In this document: positions 1 to 4,711 of the stretch, in pieces
Numbering within the stretch: position 1 is the stretch's first letter
Layout of the letters: the number at the start of each line of letters is the position of its first letter
NCBI GenBank assembly: GCA_002398405.1
Contig: DGYN01000140.1
Location: 1 to 10,832, forward strand
Length of the DNA: 10,832 nt
Reading direction: 5' to 3'
DNA from: Caulobacteraceae bacterium UBA5005
GTDB lineage: Bacteria; Pseudomonadota; Alphaproteobacteria; Caulobacterales; Caulobacteraceae
Notes under the pieces: generated by a model
What the model was told of the DNA's origin: nothing
The model's input: only the letters and a program-made list of their open reading frames with translations
Databases searched by the model: none
Made by a program: the position numbers and the translations under genes

Positions 1-19
1 CTTGCCGCCCGCCCCCTCC

Positions 20-46
20 ACCCTGCTTCGCTGCGCTACGCACGGT
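20..46. repeat. Imperfect hairpin in intergenic tail, REP-like
   Basis: The stretch before the transglycosylase stop is very C-rich on this strand. It contains an imperfect inverted repeat: arms ACCCTGCTTCGC (20-31) and GCTACGCACGGT (35-46) pair with three mismatches around a 3-nt loop. Similar short hairpins flanked by C-rich tracts recur between genes in Caulobacterales genomes, which is recalled knowledge and was not tested. It lies downstream of the minus-strand gene and could help end transcription, but there is no T-tract. The rest of 1-69 shows nothing else recognisable. Confidence 0.35.
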
Positions 47-69
47 CCCCCTCCCGCCGTTCCCGTCGG

Positions 70-1314
70 TCACGGGGGAGGTAGGGTCGCCGCCGCCTCG
101 GCCTGCAACTGTTTCGACAGATCCACCGTCAGATAGCCGTCCGCGGTGAGGCCCTTGGCCTTCTGCCAGCCGCGCAGGGCCGCGCGGGTGTTGACGCCGA
201 TGATGCCGTCGGCGGCTCCGGCGTTGTAGCCGAGCCTGTTGAGGGCCTCCTGCGCCCCCTTGCGGTCGGCGGTGGCCAGGCCCTCTTCCACCGGCCAGGC
301 GCGGATCAGCGGCGCATGTCCCGCGATCCGGTCGGCCAGCAGGCCCACCCCCAGCGCATAGGAGGTCGAATTGTTGTAACGCCGGATGACGAAGTGGTTG
401 GCGAAGACCAGGAAGGCGGGTCCCGCCGCGCCCGCCGGCGTGATCAGCTGCGCCTCGGCCTGGCTATCGGCCGCGCTCCAGGGCCCGCCGTCCGCCGTCC
501 TGACCCCCTGCTGGGCCCAGGCCGAGGGTAGGAGCCGGGGGCCCTCGACAACGCTGTAGTCGAACCCTTCCGGCACGGTGACTTCCCGCTGCCAGCTTTC
601 CCCCCGCCGCCAGTTGGCTTTGGAAAGCAGATTGGCCGCCGAGGCCAGGGCGTCGTGGGTCGAGCCCCAGATATCCCGCCGCCCGTCGCCATCGCCGTCG
701 ACGGCGGTGATGCGGTAGTCGGCCGGCATGAATTGGGTCTGGCCCATGGCCCCGGCCCAGGAGCCCTTGAGCTGGGCGCGGGTCGCCTCCCCCGCGTCGA
801 TGATCTTGAGCGCGGCCAGGAGGTTTTCCTCGAACAGCGCGCGACGCCGGCCATCGGCCGCCAGGCTGGCCACCGAGCGGACCACGTCGAAATCGCCCTG
901 CACGGCGCCGAAGGCCGATTCCATGCCCCAGATGGAGATCAGGACTTCTGAGGGCACGCCAAACCTTTGCTCGAGCGAGGGGAGGAAGGTCAGCTCTTCC
1001 CGCTTGCGTATTCCCGTGGCGATGCGATCGGCGCTGACCGCGCCCCTGATATAGTCCCCCGCCGGACGGGCGATCTCCGGCTGCTGGTTATCCAGCGCCA
1101 CCACGCGGGCGTTGGGGGAAAGGTCGGCGAGTTCCCGGTCGAGCAAGGCCTTGGACATGCCGCCGGTCAGGGCCCGGTTGTAGAAGTCGTCCAGCCACAG
1201 ATCGAACTTCACATCCCCCGAGGCGGCGATCCTGGGCGGGGCGAGCACCGTCTGGCAGACCCCCGGCGCGGCGGTGGCCAGAATGATCGAGGCGAGGAAG
1301 AGGCGGCGCTGCAT
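70..1314 (-). CDS. Exported lytic murein transglycosylase, MltB family, with C-terminal peptidoglycan-binding domain
   Basis: This enzyme cleaves the glycan strands of peptidoglycan in the periplasm, leaving 1,6-anhydro-muramic ends. I place the start at the ATG at 1314 (414 aa), which has GGGAAG about 9 nt upstream. A TTG 12 codons further out also reads through but would put charged residues before the signal peptide. The N-terminus MQRRLFLASIILATAA is a signal peptide with a twin-arginine-like RRLFL; Cys20 is not in a proper lipobox (PGVC), so a lipoprotein is doubtful. The SLT_2/MltB domain (about 35-330) has the catalytic Glu in WGMESAFG (Glu132), WAGAMGQTQFMPADY (186-200) and the Asp-rich DGDGDGRRDIW (206-216). 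A PG_binding_1 domain follows at about 348-403 (ALNRLGY, DGIIGVNTRAAL). The gene stands alone and is divergent from the small gene at 1382. Family assignment is firm; which in vivo paralogue it is cannot be told. Confidence 0.93.
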   Translation of the reverse strand: MQRRLFLASIILATAAPGVCQTVLAPPRIAASGDVKFDLWLDDFYNRALTGGMSKALLDRELADLSPNARVVALDNQQPEIARPAGDYIRGAVSADRIATGIRKREELTFLPSLEQRFGVPSEVLISIWGMESAFGAVQGDFDVVRSVASLAADGRRRALFEENLLAALKIIDAGEATRAQLKGSWAGAMGQTQFMPADYRITAVDGDGDGRRDIWGSTHDALASAANLLSKANWRRGESWQREVTVPEGFDYSVVEGPRLLPSAWAQQGVRTADGGPWSAADSQAEAQLITPAGAAGPAFLVFANHFVIRRYNNSTSYALGVGLLADRIAGHAPLIRAWPVEEGLATADRKGAQEALNRLGYNAGAADGIIGVNTRAALRGWQKAKGLTADGYLTVDLSKQLQAEAAATLPPP

Positions 1315-1381
1315 GGGGTGAATCTTCCCGCCCTTTTGCGGCGCTTTCAAGCCAGGCCATGGGGTGTGCTAGGAAACGGCC

Positions 1382-1546
1382 ATGAACCTGCCCCGCCCGC
1401 CTACCATGCCGCACCCGGACGAGTGCTGCGGCCGGCACTGCGAGCCCTGCATCATGGACTATTACGACAACGCCCTGGAGCGCTGGAAGGAGCGGGTCCG
1501 GGCGCTGGGGGCGGACCCCGAGGCGATCCTTGAGGGGAAGGATTAG
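1382..1546 (+). CDS. Small four-cysteine 'oxidoreductase-like' domain protein
   Basis: This is a 54-residue protein beginning MNLPRPPTMPHPDECC. The core CCGRHCEPCIMDYYDN followed by LERW matches the short oxidoreductase-like N-terminal family (PF09791, recalled not searched), whose signature is CCxxxCxPCxxDxYxxxxxxW. Cys15, Cys16, Cys20 and Cys23 could bind a metal or be redox active, but no biochemical role is established for the bacterial stand-alone form. The start is supported by AGGAA at 1371-1375, 6 nt before the ATG. There is no signal or membrane segment, so it is probably cytosolic. It is divergent from the transglycosylase. Its TAG (1544-1546) overlaps the TAA of the convergent hydroxylase (1543-1545). 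It is short enough to be missed by length-filtered gene calling. Confidence 0.8.
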   Translation: MNLPRPPTMPHPDECCGRHCEPCIMDYYDNALERWKERVRALGADPEAILEGKD

Positions 1547-2313
1547 GGCTTAGTCCGTTCGGGTCCGAGCCGTTCGCCAAGCCTTCGCAGGGGTTCGCCG
1601 GACGCAGCCCTGGTCTGCACCTGCGATACGTCCTTCCAGTCGGTCCCGAACAGGCGATCGAGCCACGGCGTGATCAGGCCGTAGTTCTTCACGTACCGCG
1701 CGTGATGCAGGGCATGGTAGGAGGGCGTATTGAACACCTTGCCCATGAAGCGGTCGTAGTAGCCGGGTTTGCGGAACTCGAAATTGGCGTGGCCAAGGGT
1801 GTTGGTCACGAAATACAGCACATAGTAGGCGAACACCCCCAGAGCCGAGAGGGGGATCAGCAGCGACACCAGGGCCAGCCCCCCCAGGATACCCAGCGAA
1901 AAGACGAACTTTTCCAACAGCGAAAAGGAGACCGAAGTCCAGGGGGCCGTTAGGTGAGAAAGGTGATGCTCGCGGTGCATGAAGTGCAGCGGCCTCGTAT
2001 GCATGGCGACGTGCGAGGCGTAGTGCCAGATCTCGGTCCACAGGAAGGCGAGTAAGAAGGAGCCAACTGCCCGCAGGACCGTCTCGGGCCCCGTCCGTAG
2101 AAGTCCCAACCCAATGAACGCCAGGAAGAGCACGGCGTGGATGGGGGTGGTGACCCAGGCGTTCCGCATCTCCCGCGCCCTTTGCCCAGGCGGCTCGACG
2201 ACCGCGTAGATGGGCTTCACCACCCGGCGCCGCACATGGCGTTCGACCAGCAGCACGACCGGATAATTGATCAGGGCGAGGATCAGCGAATAGACGACGA
2301 CGGCGGCGGACAT
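1543..2313 (-). CDS. Membrane di-iron fatty acid hydroxylase / sterol desaturase family protein
   Basis: This is a 256-residue integral membrane protein of the fatty acid hydroxylase superfamily (PF04116 type), which uses a histidine-bound di-iron centre and O2 to hydroxylate or desaturate lipid substrates. The His boxes are clear: HYASH (97-101), H110 with HREHH (113-117), H175 in NTLGHANFE, and HALHH (200-204). Hydrophobic segments lie at about 1-22, 56-72, 80-96 and 135-172. The ATG at 2311-2313 is preceded by GGTGGAG located inside the end of the upstream acyltransferase gene, 3 nt away, so the two are very probably co-transcribed and translationally coupled. OlsE, the ornithine-lipid hydroxylase of rhizobia, belongs to this superfamily, so with the FeeM/OlsB-like partner an aminolipid substrate is a reasonable inference. 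A carotenoid or sterol-like substrate cannot be excluded. The tail after about residue 228 is charged and probably cytosolic. Confidence 0.88.
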   Translation of the reverse strand: MSAAVVVYSLILALINYPVVLLVERHVRRRVVKPIYAVVEPPGQRAREMRNAWVTTPIHAVLFLAFIGLGLLRTGPETVLRAVGSFLLAFLWTEIWHYASHVAMHTRPLHFMHREHHLSHLTAPWTSVSFSLLEKFVFSLGILGGLALVSLLIPLSALGVFAYYVLYFVTNTLGHANFEFRKPGYYDRFMGKVFNTPSYHALHHARYVKNYGLITPWLDRLFGTDWKDVSQVQTRAASGEPLRRLGERLGPERTKP

Positions 2314-2316
2314 CCC

Positions 2317-3027
2317 CTAGGTCTCCACCGGCAGGCCGACTTCCCAGACGTCCTGGTAGGCAGGATCTAGGAATATCCGCTCATATCCGCGGGGTTTCAG
2401 CAGCGGAGTGCGCTCCAGAACCGGGCCGATGTTCTCGTTAAAATCGCAGGCCATCAAGAACATGGGACAAAGCAGGCCCGGATAAAGCCGTCCCTCAGAG
2501 GCCCGCCTCACGCGTATGACCCGCTGATAGAAGGGCACATGGTTGCGCCTGACCGCGGCGACCGCCCAGTCCGCCTTCTGGTCCGCGACCACCATGTGGT
2601 AACGCAGCAACATCAGCACCAACTGGGAGCTCATCGAACCAAGGTCTGGATCGGTGACCAGACGATTGCCGGAAAGGAGCCGCGCGTGTTTGGGCGCCAC
2701 CTTGGCGATATCGTCCGAATAGGCGGCTTGCTCGGGTATTGTATGGGGGCTGGCCGGATCAAACCAAGTGGTGCGGATGCTGCCAACAACTTTTTCCTCA
2801 AGGGTCAAGGCCCAGAGTATTTGATTGGGCTGGTGATCGTACCGGTCCTCGAACATCTCAGACGGATCGGCCAAGATCGCCTCTTCCTTGCGATAGGCGC
2901 GGTAACGCAGCGCGTAGACTTCGTCTCGCAGAAGCGCCGTATGGGCTCGTTTGATGCGGATCACCGGCCGAAGGTCCCCAACCTTTGCCCAGCCGTAGCG
3001 GAGCCTGACGCGGCGCTCTGCTACCAA
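2317..3027 (-). CDS. FeeM-like N-acyl amino acid synthase / autoinducer-synthase-fold acyltransferase
   Basis: This appears to be a GNAT-fold acyltransferase of the FeeM family, whose members move a fatty acyl group from acyl-ACP to the amino group of an amino acid. Family-like elements in the 236-aa frame are LRDEVYALRYRAYRKEEAI (33-51), DRYD (61-64), VGSIR (81-85), NRLVTDP (121-127) and AAVRRNHVPFYQRV (157-170). No signal or membrane segment is seen. The start is uncertain: the frame opens with TTG (3025-3027) inside a 14-bp palindrome and has no clear ribosome-binding site. A GTG at 2962-2964 with GGGGA upstream is an alternative that still keeps the whole domain, which begins near VIRIKRAH. 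The hydroxylase start lies 3 nt after the stop, implying one operon. By eye the gene reads as somewhat less GC-rich than its neighbours, perhaps older transfer. OlsB-like aminolipid synthesis is an alternative function; the amino acid acceptor cannot be read from sequence. Confidence 0.75.
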   Translation of the reverse strand: MVAERRVRLRYGWAKVGDLRPVIRIKRAHTALLRDEVYALRYRAYRKEEAILADPSEMFEDRYDHQPNQILWALTLEEKVVGSIRTTWFDPASPHTIPEQAAYSDDIAKVAPKHARLLSGNRLVTDPDLGSMSSQLVLMLLRYHMVVADQKADWAVAAVRRNHVPFYQRVIRVRRASEGRLYPGLLCPMFLMACDFNENIGPVLERTPLLKPRGYERIFLDPAYQDVWEVGLPVET

Positions 3028-3034
3028 TTGGTAG
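3021..3034. promoter_or_regulatory. 14-bp perfect palindrome over the acyltransferase start
   Basis: CTACCAATTGGTAG is a perfect dyad. It overlaps the TTG start of the acyltransferase and lies just upstream of the -35 box of the rpmJ promoter. A dimeric repressor bound here could affect either gene. A perfect 14-bp palindrome is expected roughly 0.7 times by chance in a window this size, so only its position makes it notable. Confidence 0.25.
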
Positions 3035-3050
3035 TGATTTCGGGGTGCGA

Positions 3051-3079
3051 TTGACTTCTCAGGCGGGGAAAACTATAGG
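3051..3079 (+). promoter_or_regulatory. Sigma70-type promoter of rpmJ
   Basis: TTGACT (3051-3056) and TATAGG (3074-3079) are separated by exactly 17 nt, close to the housekeeping consensus, and lie 40 nt before the rpmJ start. Transcription would begin near 3086, giving a short leader of about 33 nt with AGAAG at 3107-3111 as a weak ribosome-binding site. The CTATAG core is palindromic, so the minus strand also reads TATAGT here, a possible -10 for the divergent acyltransferase gene. No good -35 is seen for that direction. Confidence 0.7.
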
Positions 3080-3118
3080 ACCGCCTCCGTTTTGAACCCC
3101 TTGCATAGAAGCCGTCCG

Positions 3119-3244
3119 ATGAAAGTCCGCAGCTCCCTCAAGTCCCTGAAGGGCCGCCACCGCGACTGCAAGCTCGTGCGCCGCAAGGGCAAGGTCTATG
3201 TGATCAACAAGACCGACCCGCGTTTTAAAGCCAAGCAAGGCTAA
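3119..3244 (+). CDS. rpmJ: 50S ribosomal protein L36 (zinc-free, 41-aa alphaproteobacterial form)
   Basis: The 41-residue product starts MKVRSSLKSLKGRHRDCKL and ends PRFKAKQG, which is the L36 sequence of Caulobacter-like bacteria. L36 is the smallest protein of the large ribosomal subunit. This is the C-minus form: only one cysteine (Cys17) is present, so the CxxC...C...H zinc ribbon of Escherichia coli RpmJ is absent, resembling the YkgO-type paralogue. It is normal for this lineage and does not imply a stress paralogue. The ATG follows AGAAG at 7 nt and a strong promoter (3051-3079). The gene is transcribed alone and ends 3 nt before the first hairpin of the intergenic repeat pair, which probably doubles as its terminator. 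Confidence 0.97.
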   Translation: MKVRSSLKSLKGRHRDCKLVRRKGKVYVINKTDPRFKAKQG

Positions 3245-3247
3245 GCT

Positions 3248-3288
3248 GGGGACTGTTTAAGGCGGCGCAGCCGGCTGAAACTGTCCCC
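3248..3288. repeat. REP-like hairpin unit 1, possible terminator
   Basis: This 41-nt imperfect palindrome has outer arms GGGGACTGTTT (3248-3258) and AAACTGTCCCC (3278-3288), one mismatch. The inner part continues pairing (GGCGGC region with GCCGGCT) to a 3-nt loop at 3267-3269. The same outer motif recurs in unit 2 at 3337-3377. It begins 3 nt after the rpmJ stop and has no T-run, so it could stall transcription or RNA decay, or simply be a RAYT/REP-type mobile palindrome. Confidence 0.75.
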
Positions 3289-3336
3289 GACACCCGTTTT
3301 CAACTCAGAACTGCGGTAACCCGCGCGCACCGCGCC

Positions 3337-3377
3337 GGGGACAGTTAGAATTTGCGCGGCAAATTCAAACAGTCCCC
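3337..3377. repeat. REP-like hairpin unit 2, touching the folE stop
   Basis: This second 41-nt palindrome has GGGGACAGTT (3337-3346) facing AAACAGTCCCC (3367-3377). Inside is a perfect 8-bp stem GAATTTGC / GCAAATTC around the loop GCG (3356-3358). Overall it is a 19-bp stem with two mismatches. Its last base is the first base of the folE stop codon on the other strand. Together with unit 1 and the 48-nt spacer it makes a pair like a BIME. The outer 11 bp of the two units (3248-3258 and 3367-3377) are also perfect inverted repeats of each other. Confidence 0.8.
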
Positions 3378-3955
3378 TAGCCGTTCCTGACCAATTCAAA
3401 AAATTCCTGCCGCGTCCTCGGGTCGTCACGCACCTCGCCGAGCAGATGGCTCGTGGTCAGGCGCGTTCCAGGCGTATTTACCCCGCGCATGGTCATACAG
3501 CTGTGCTCTGAGACGATGACGACTCCGACGCCCTTGGGTTTGAGGATGTCCTGGATCGCCTCGGCGACCTGGGCGGTGAGTTTTTCCTGGATCTGCAGGC
3601 GGCGGGCGAAACCCTGGACGACACGGGCGAGCTTGGAGATGCCGACCACCCGGTGGCGCGGCAGATAGCCGACGTGGGCCCGGCCGATGAAGGGCAGCAT
3701 GTGGTGCTCGCAGAAGCTGGTGACGGGTATGTCGCGCAGGATGATCAGCTCGTCATAGCCGCCGACCTCGTCGAAGGTCCGCTCCAGATACTCGCGGGGA
3801 TCGGCGTCGTAGCCGGCGAAAAGCTCGCGATAGGCCTTGGCGACGCGGCGGGGCGTTTCGGCCAGCCCCTCGCGGGAAGGGTCATCCCCCGCCCATTCGA
3901 TAAGGGTGCGGATCGCGTCCTCGACTTTTTTAATGGTGGGTCTGTCCTTGGCCAT
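3377..3955 (-). CDS. folE: GTP cyclohydrolase I
   Basis: FolE converts GTP to 7,8-dihydroneopterin triphosphate, the first step of tetrahydrofolate synthesis, as a cytosolic toroidal multimer. The 192-aa product is of normal length for the type IA bacterial enzyme. The zinc ligands are visible: Cys82 and His85 in TSFCEHHMLPF and Cys153 in SEHSCMTMRG. Other family segments are DDPSREGLAETPRRVA (24-39), GYLPRHRVVGISKLAR (96-111) and the GTP-pocket QIQEKLT (121-127). The start is ATG at 3953-3955; no strong ribosome-binding site precedes it. It is monocistronic, divergent from gapR across 125 bp and convergent with rpmJ across the hairpin pair. No other folate genes are in the window. Confidence 0.98.
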   Translation of the reverse strand: MAKDRPTIKKVEDAIRTLIEWAGDDPSREGLAETPRRVAKAYRELFAGYDADPREYLERTFDEVGGYDELIILRDIPVTSFCEHHMLPFIGRAHVGYLPRHRVVGISKLARVVQGFARRLQIQEKLTAQVAEAIQDILKPKGVGVVIVSEHSCMTMRGVNTPGTRLTTSHLLGEVRDDPRTRQEFFELVRNG

Positions 3956-3993
3956 GTTCGTGAACGGGCGAGGCGCCCCGCAGGTTCATGGCC

Positions 3994-4002
3994 TTATCCA
4001 CA
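3994..4002 (+). promoter_or_regulatory. Perfect DnaA box upstream of gapR
   Basis: TTATCCACA matches the strict DnaA box consensus and is the only exact copy I find in the window. It sits in the 125-bp folE-gapR intergenic space, 79 nt before the gapR ATG and 39 nt upstream of the folE start. A random exact hit in a stretch this short and GC-rich is unlikely. DnaA acts as a transcription factor on cell-cycle genes in Caulobacter. No cluster of boxes or AT-rich unwinding element is present, so this is a regulatory site candidate and not an origin. Confidence 0.55.
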
Positions 4003-4080
4003 GGATTGGCCGCGTGCGCGCTTTTTCACCGCTCGCCCCCTCGCTAGGGTCGCCTCGCCCTTTTGAGTGAGACTTGACCC

Positions 4081-4347
4081 ATGGCCGACGACGCCTCCTC
4101 CATCGACGTGCTTTCCAGCACCGCCCAGAGCCAGCTCAAGGCCATCGTCGAGCGCATCGAGCGGCTGGAGGAGGACAAGGCGGCGGTGATGGCCGATCTC
4201 AAGGAGGTGTTCTCCGAGGCCAAGGGCAACGGCTATGACGTCAAGATCCTGCGCAAGGTGATCCGCATCCGCAAGCAGGACCGCGCCAAGCGGCAGGAGG
4301 AGGAGGCGATCCTCGACCTCTACCTCAACGCCATCGGTGAAATCTAA
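4081..4347 (+). CDS. gapR: Nucleoid-associated protein GapR (DUF2312 / UPF0335)
   Basis: GapR is a small alphaproteobacterial chromosome structuring protein. In Caulobacter it clamps overtwisted DNA ahead of replication and transcription and stimulates gyrase and topoisomerase IV. The 88-aa product matches the family throughout: a short acidic N-terminus, a coiled coil at about 14-45 (STAQSQLKAIVERIERLEED), the conserved AKGNGYDVKILRKVIRIRK (47-65), a basic DNA-contacting stretch up to RAKRQEEE (68-75), and the C-terminal ILDLYLNAIGEI that forms the dimer interface. The ATG at 4081 gives the usual family length; no strong ribosome-binding site precedes it. A perfect DnaA box lies 79 nt upstream. 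The downstream unknown gene starts inside the last codons, so both are probably one transcript. Confidence 0.96.
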   Translation: MADDASSIDVLSSTAQSQLKAIVERIERLEEDKAAVMADLKEVFSEAKGNGYDVKILRKVIRIRKQDRAKRQEEEAILDLYLNAIGEI

Positions 4348-4636
4348 AACCCCCGACCGGGAAAAAGCCAAACGCGCGGCCCTTTCCGCGCTGAAGCGGG
4401 CGCGTCGCGCCGCGGAAGCCGCGGGCGTTCCCCTCTCCGAATGGGAAGGCGAGTTCCTGGGCTCGGTGGAAGAGCGCGTCGACAAGTTCGGCCGCGCGTT
4501 CGGCGATCCGGAAAAGGGCGCGGCGGGAGCGGCGCTTTCTACCCTGCAGGGGGTGAAGCTGAAGGAGATCGTCGCCAAGGCCAGGGGCAAGGACCGCAAA
4601 CCCATGAATCGCGGCGCCGGGTTCAAGCGGAAGTAG
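4337..4636 (+). CDS. Small basic protein of unknown function, translationally coupled to gapR
   Basis: I do not recognise a named family. The 99-aa product opens at a GTG lying within the last codons of gapR (11-bp overlap), so translation is probably coupled. No ATG occurs in frame until codon 90. It is rich in Lys, Arg and Ala: a basic N-terminal helix (EKAKRAALSALKRARRAAEA, 9-28), a central conserved-looking LSEWEGEFLGSVEERVDKFG (33-52), then DPEKGAAGAALSTLQGVKLK (57-76) and a basic tail RGKDRKPMNRGAGFKRK. There is no signal peptide, membrane span or cysteine. Codon usage matches the neighbours, and proteins like this are recalled from other Caulobacterales and sphingomonads. Charge and position suggest nucleic-acid binding or a role with GapR, but that is inference only. 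Confidence 0.8.
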   Translation: MKSKTPDREKAKRAALSALKRARRAAEAAGVPLSEWEGEFLGSVEERVDKFGRAFGDPEKGAAGAALSTLQGVKLKEIVAKARGKDRKPMNRGAGFKRK

Positions 4637-4685
4637 TCTGTGACGGCTTGACCTGCCTTCCTCCGTGGTTAGGTTGCCGGCCAAT

Positions 4686-4701
4686 TCAAACGATCGTTCG
4701 A
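4686..4701. promoter_or_regulatory. TetR/PsrA-like operator palindrome before the SDR gene
   Basis: TCAAACGATCGTTCGA is a 16-bp dyad with one mismatched pair and a perfect 10-bp core AACGATCGTT. It ends 10 nt before the SDR start, just ahead of the GAGG ribosome-binding site. The CAAAC-N4-GTTYG layout resembles sites of PsrA/FadR-like TetR-family regulators of fatty-acid metabolism. TTGACC at 4648-4653 could be a -35 box, but I see no convincing -10. No regulator gene is nearby. Confidence 0.4.
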
Positions 4702-4711
4702 GGCAAGTATT

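Noticed and set aside
62..76. CCCGT / ACGGG stem over the transglycosylase stop, as an intrinsic terminator
   Set aside because: Only 5 bp long and lacking a T-tract on the minus strand.
1320..1324. GAATC, a possible CcrM methylation site before the transglycosylase start
   Set aside because: GANTC occurs many times in a window this size and no partner CtrA or GcrA site was seen; a single copy is not evidence.
1312..1350. Transglycosylase starting at the upstream TTG (1350)
   Set aside because: The extension puts lysine- and glycine-rich residues ahead of a complete signal peptide that begins at the ATG at 1314 with its own ribosome-binding site.
1359..1385. A 9-codon frame (ATG to TGA) overlapping the ATG of the small cysteine protein, like a leader peptide
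   Set aside because: It has no ribosome-binding site and no regulatory residue pattern, and very short frames occur by chance before many genes.
3241..3429. A 62-codon minus-strand frame across the rpmJ-folE spacer
   Set aside because: It runs through both hairpins and overlaps the 3' end of folE out of frame; the palindromes explain the region better than coding.
3994..4002. Replication origin signal
   Set aside because: There is only one DnaA box, no AT-rich unwinding region and no origin-linked genes such as dnaA, gidA or hemE.
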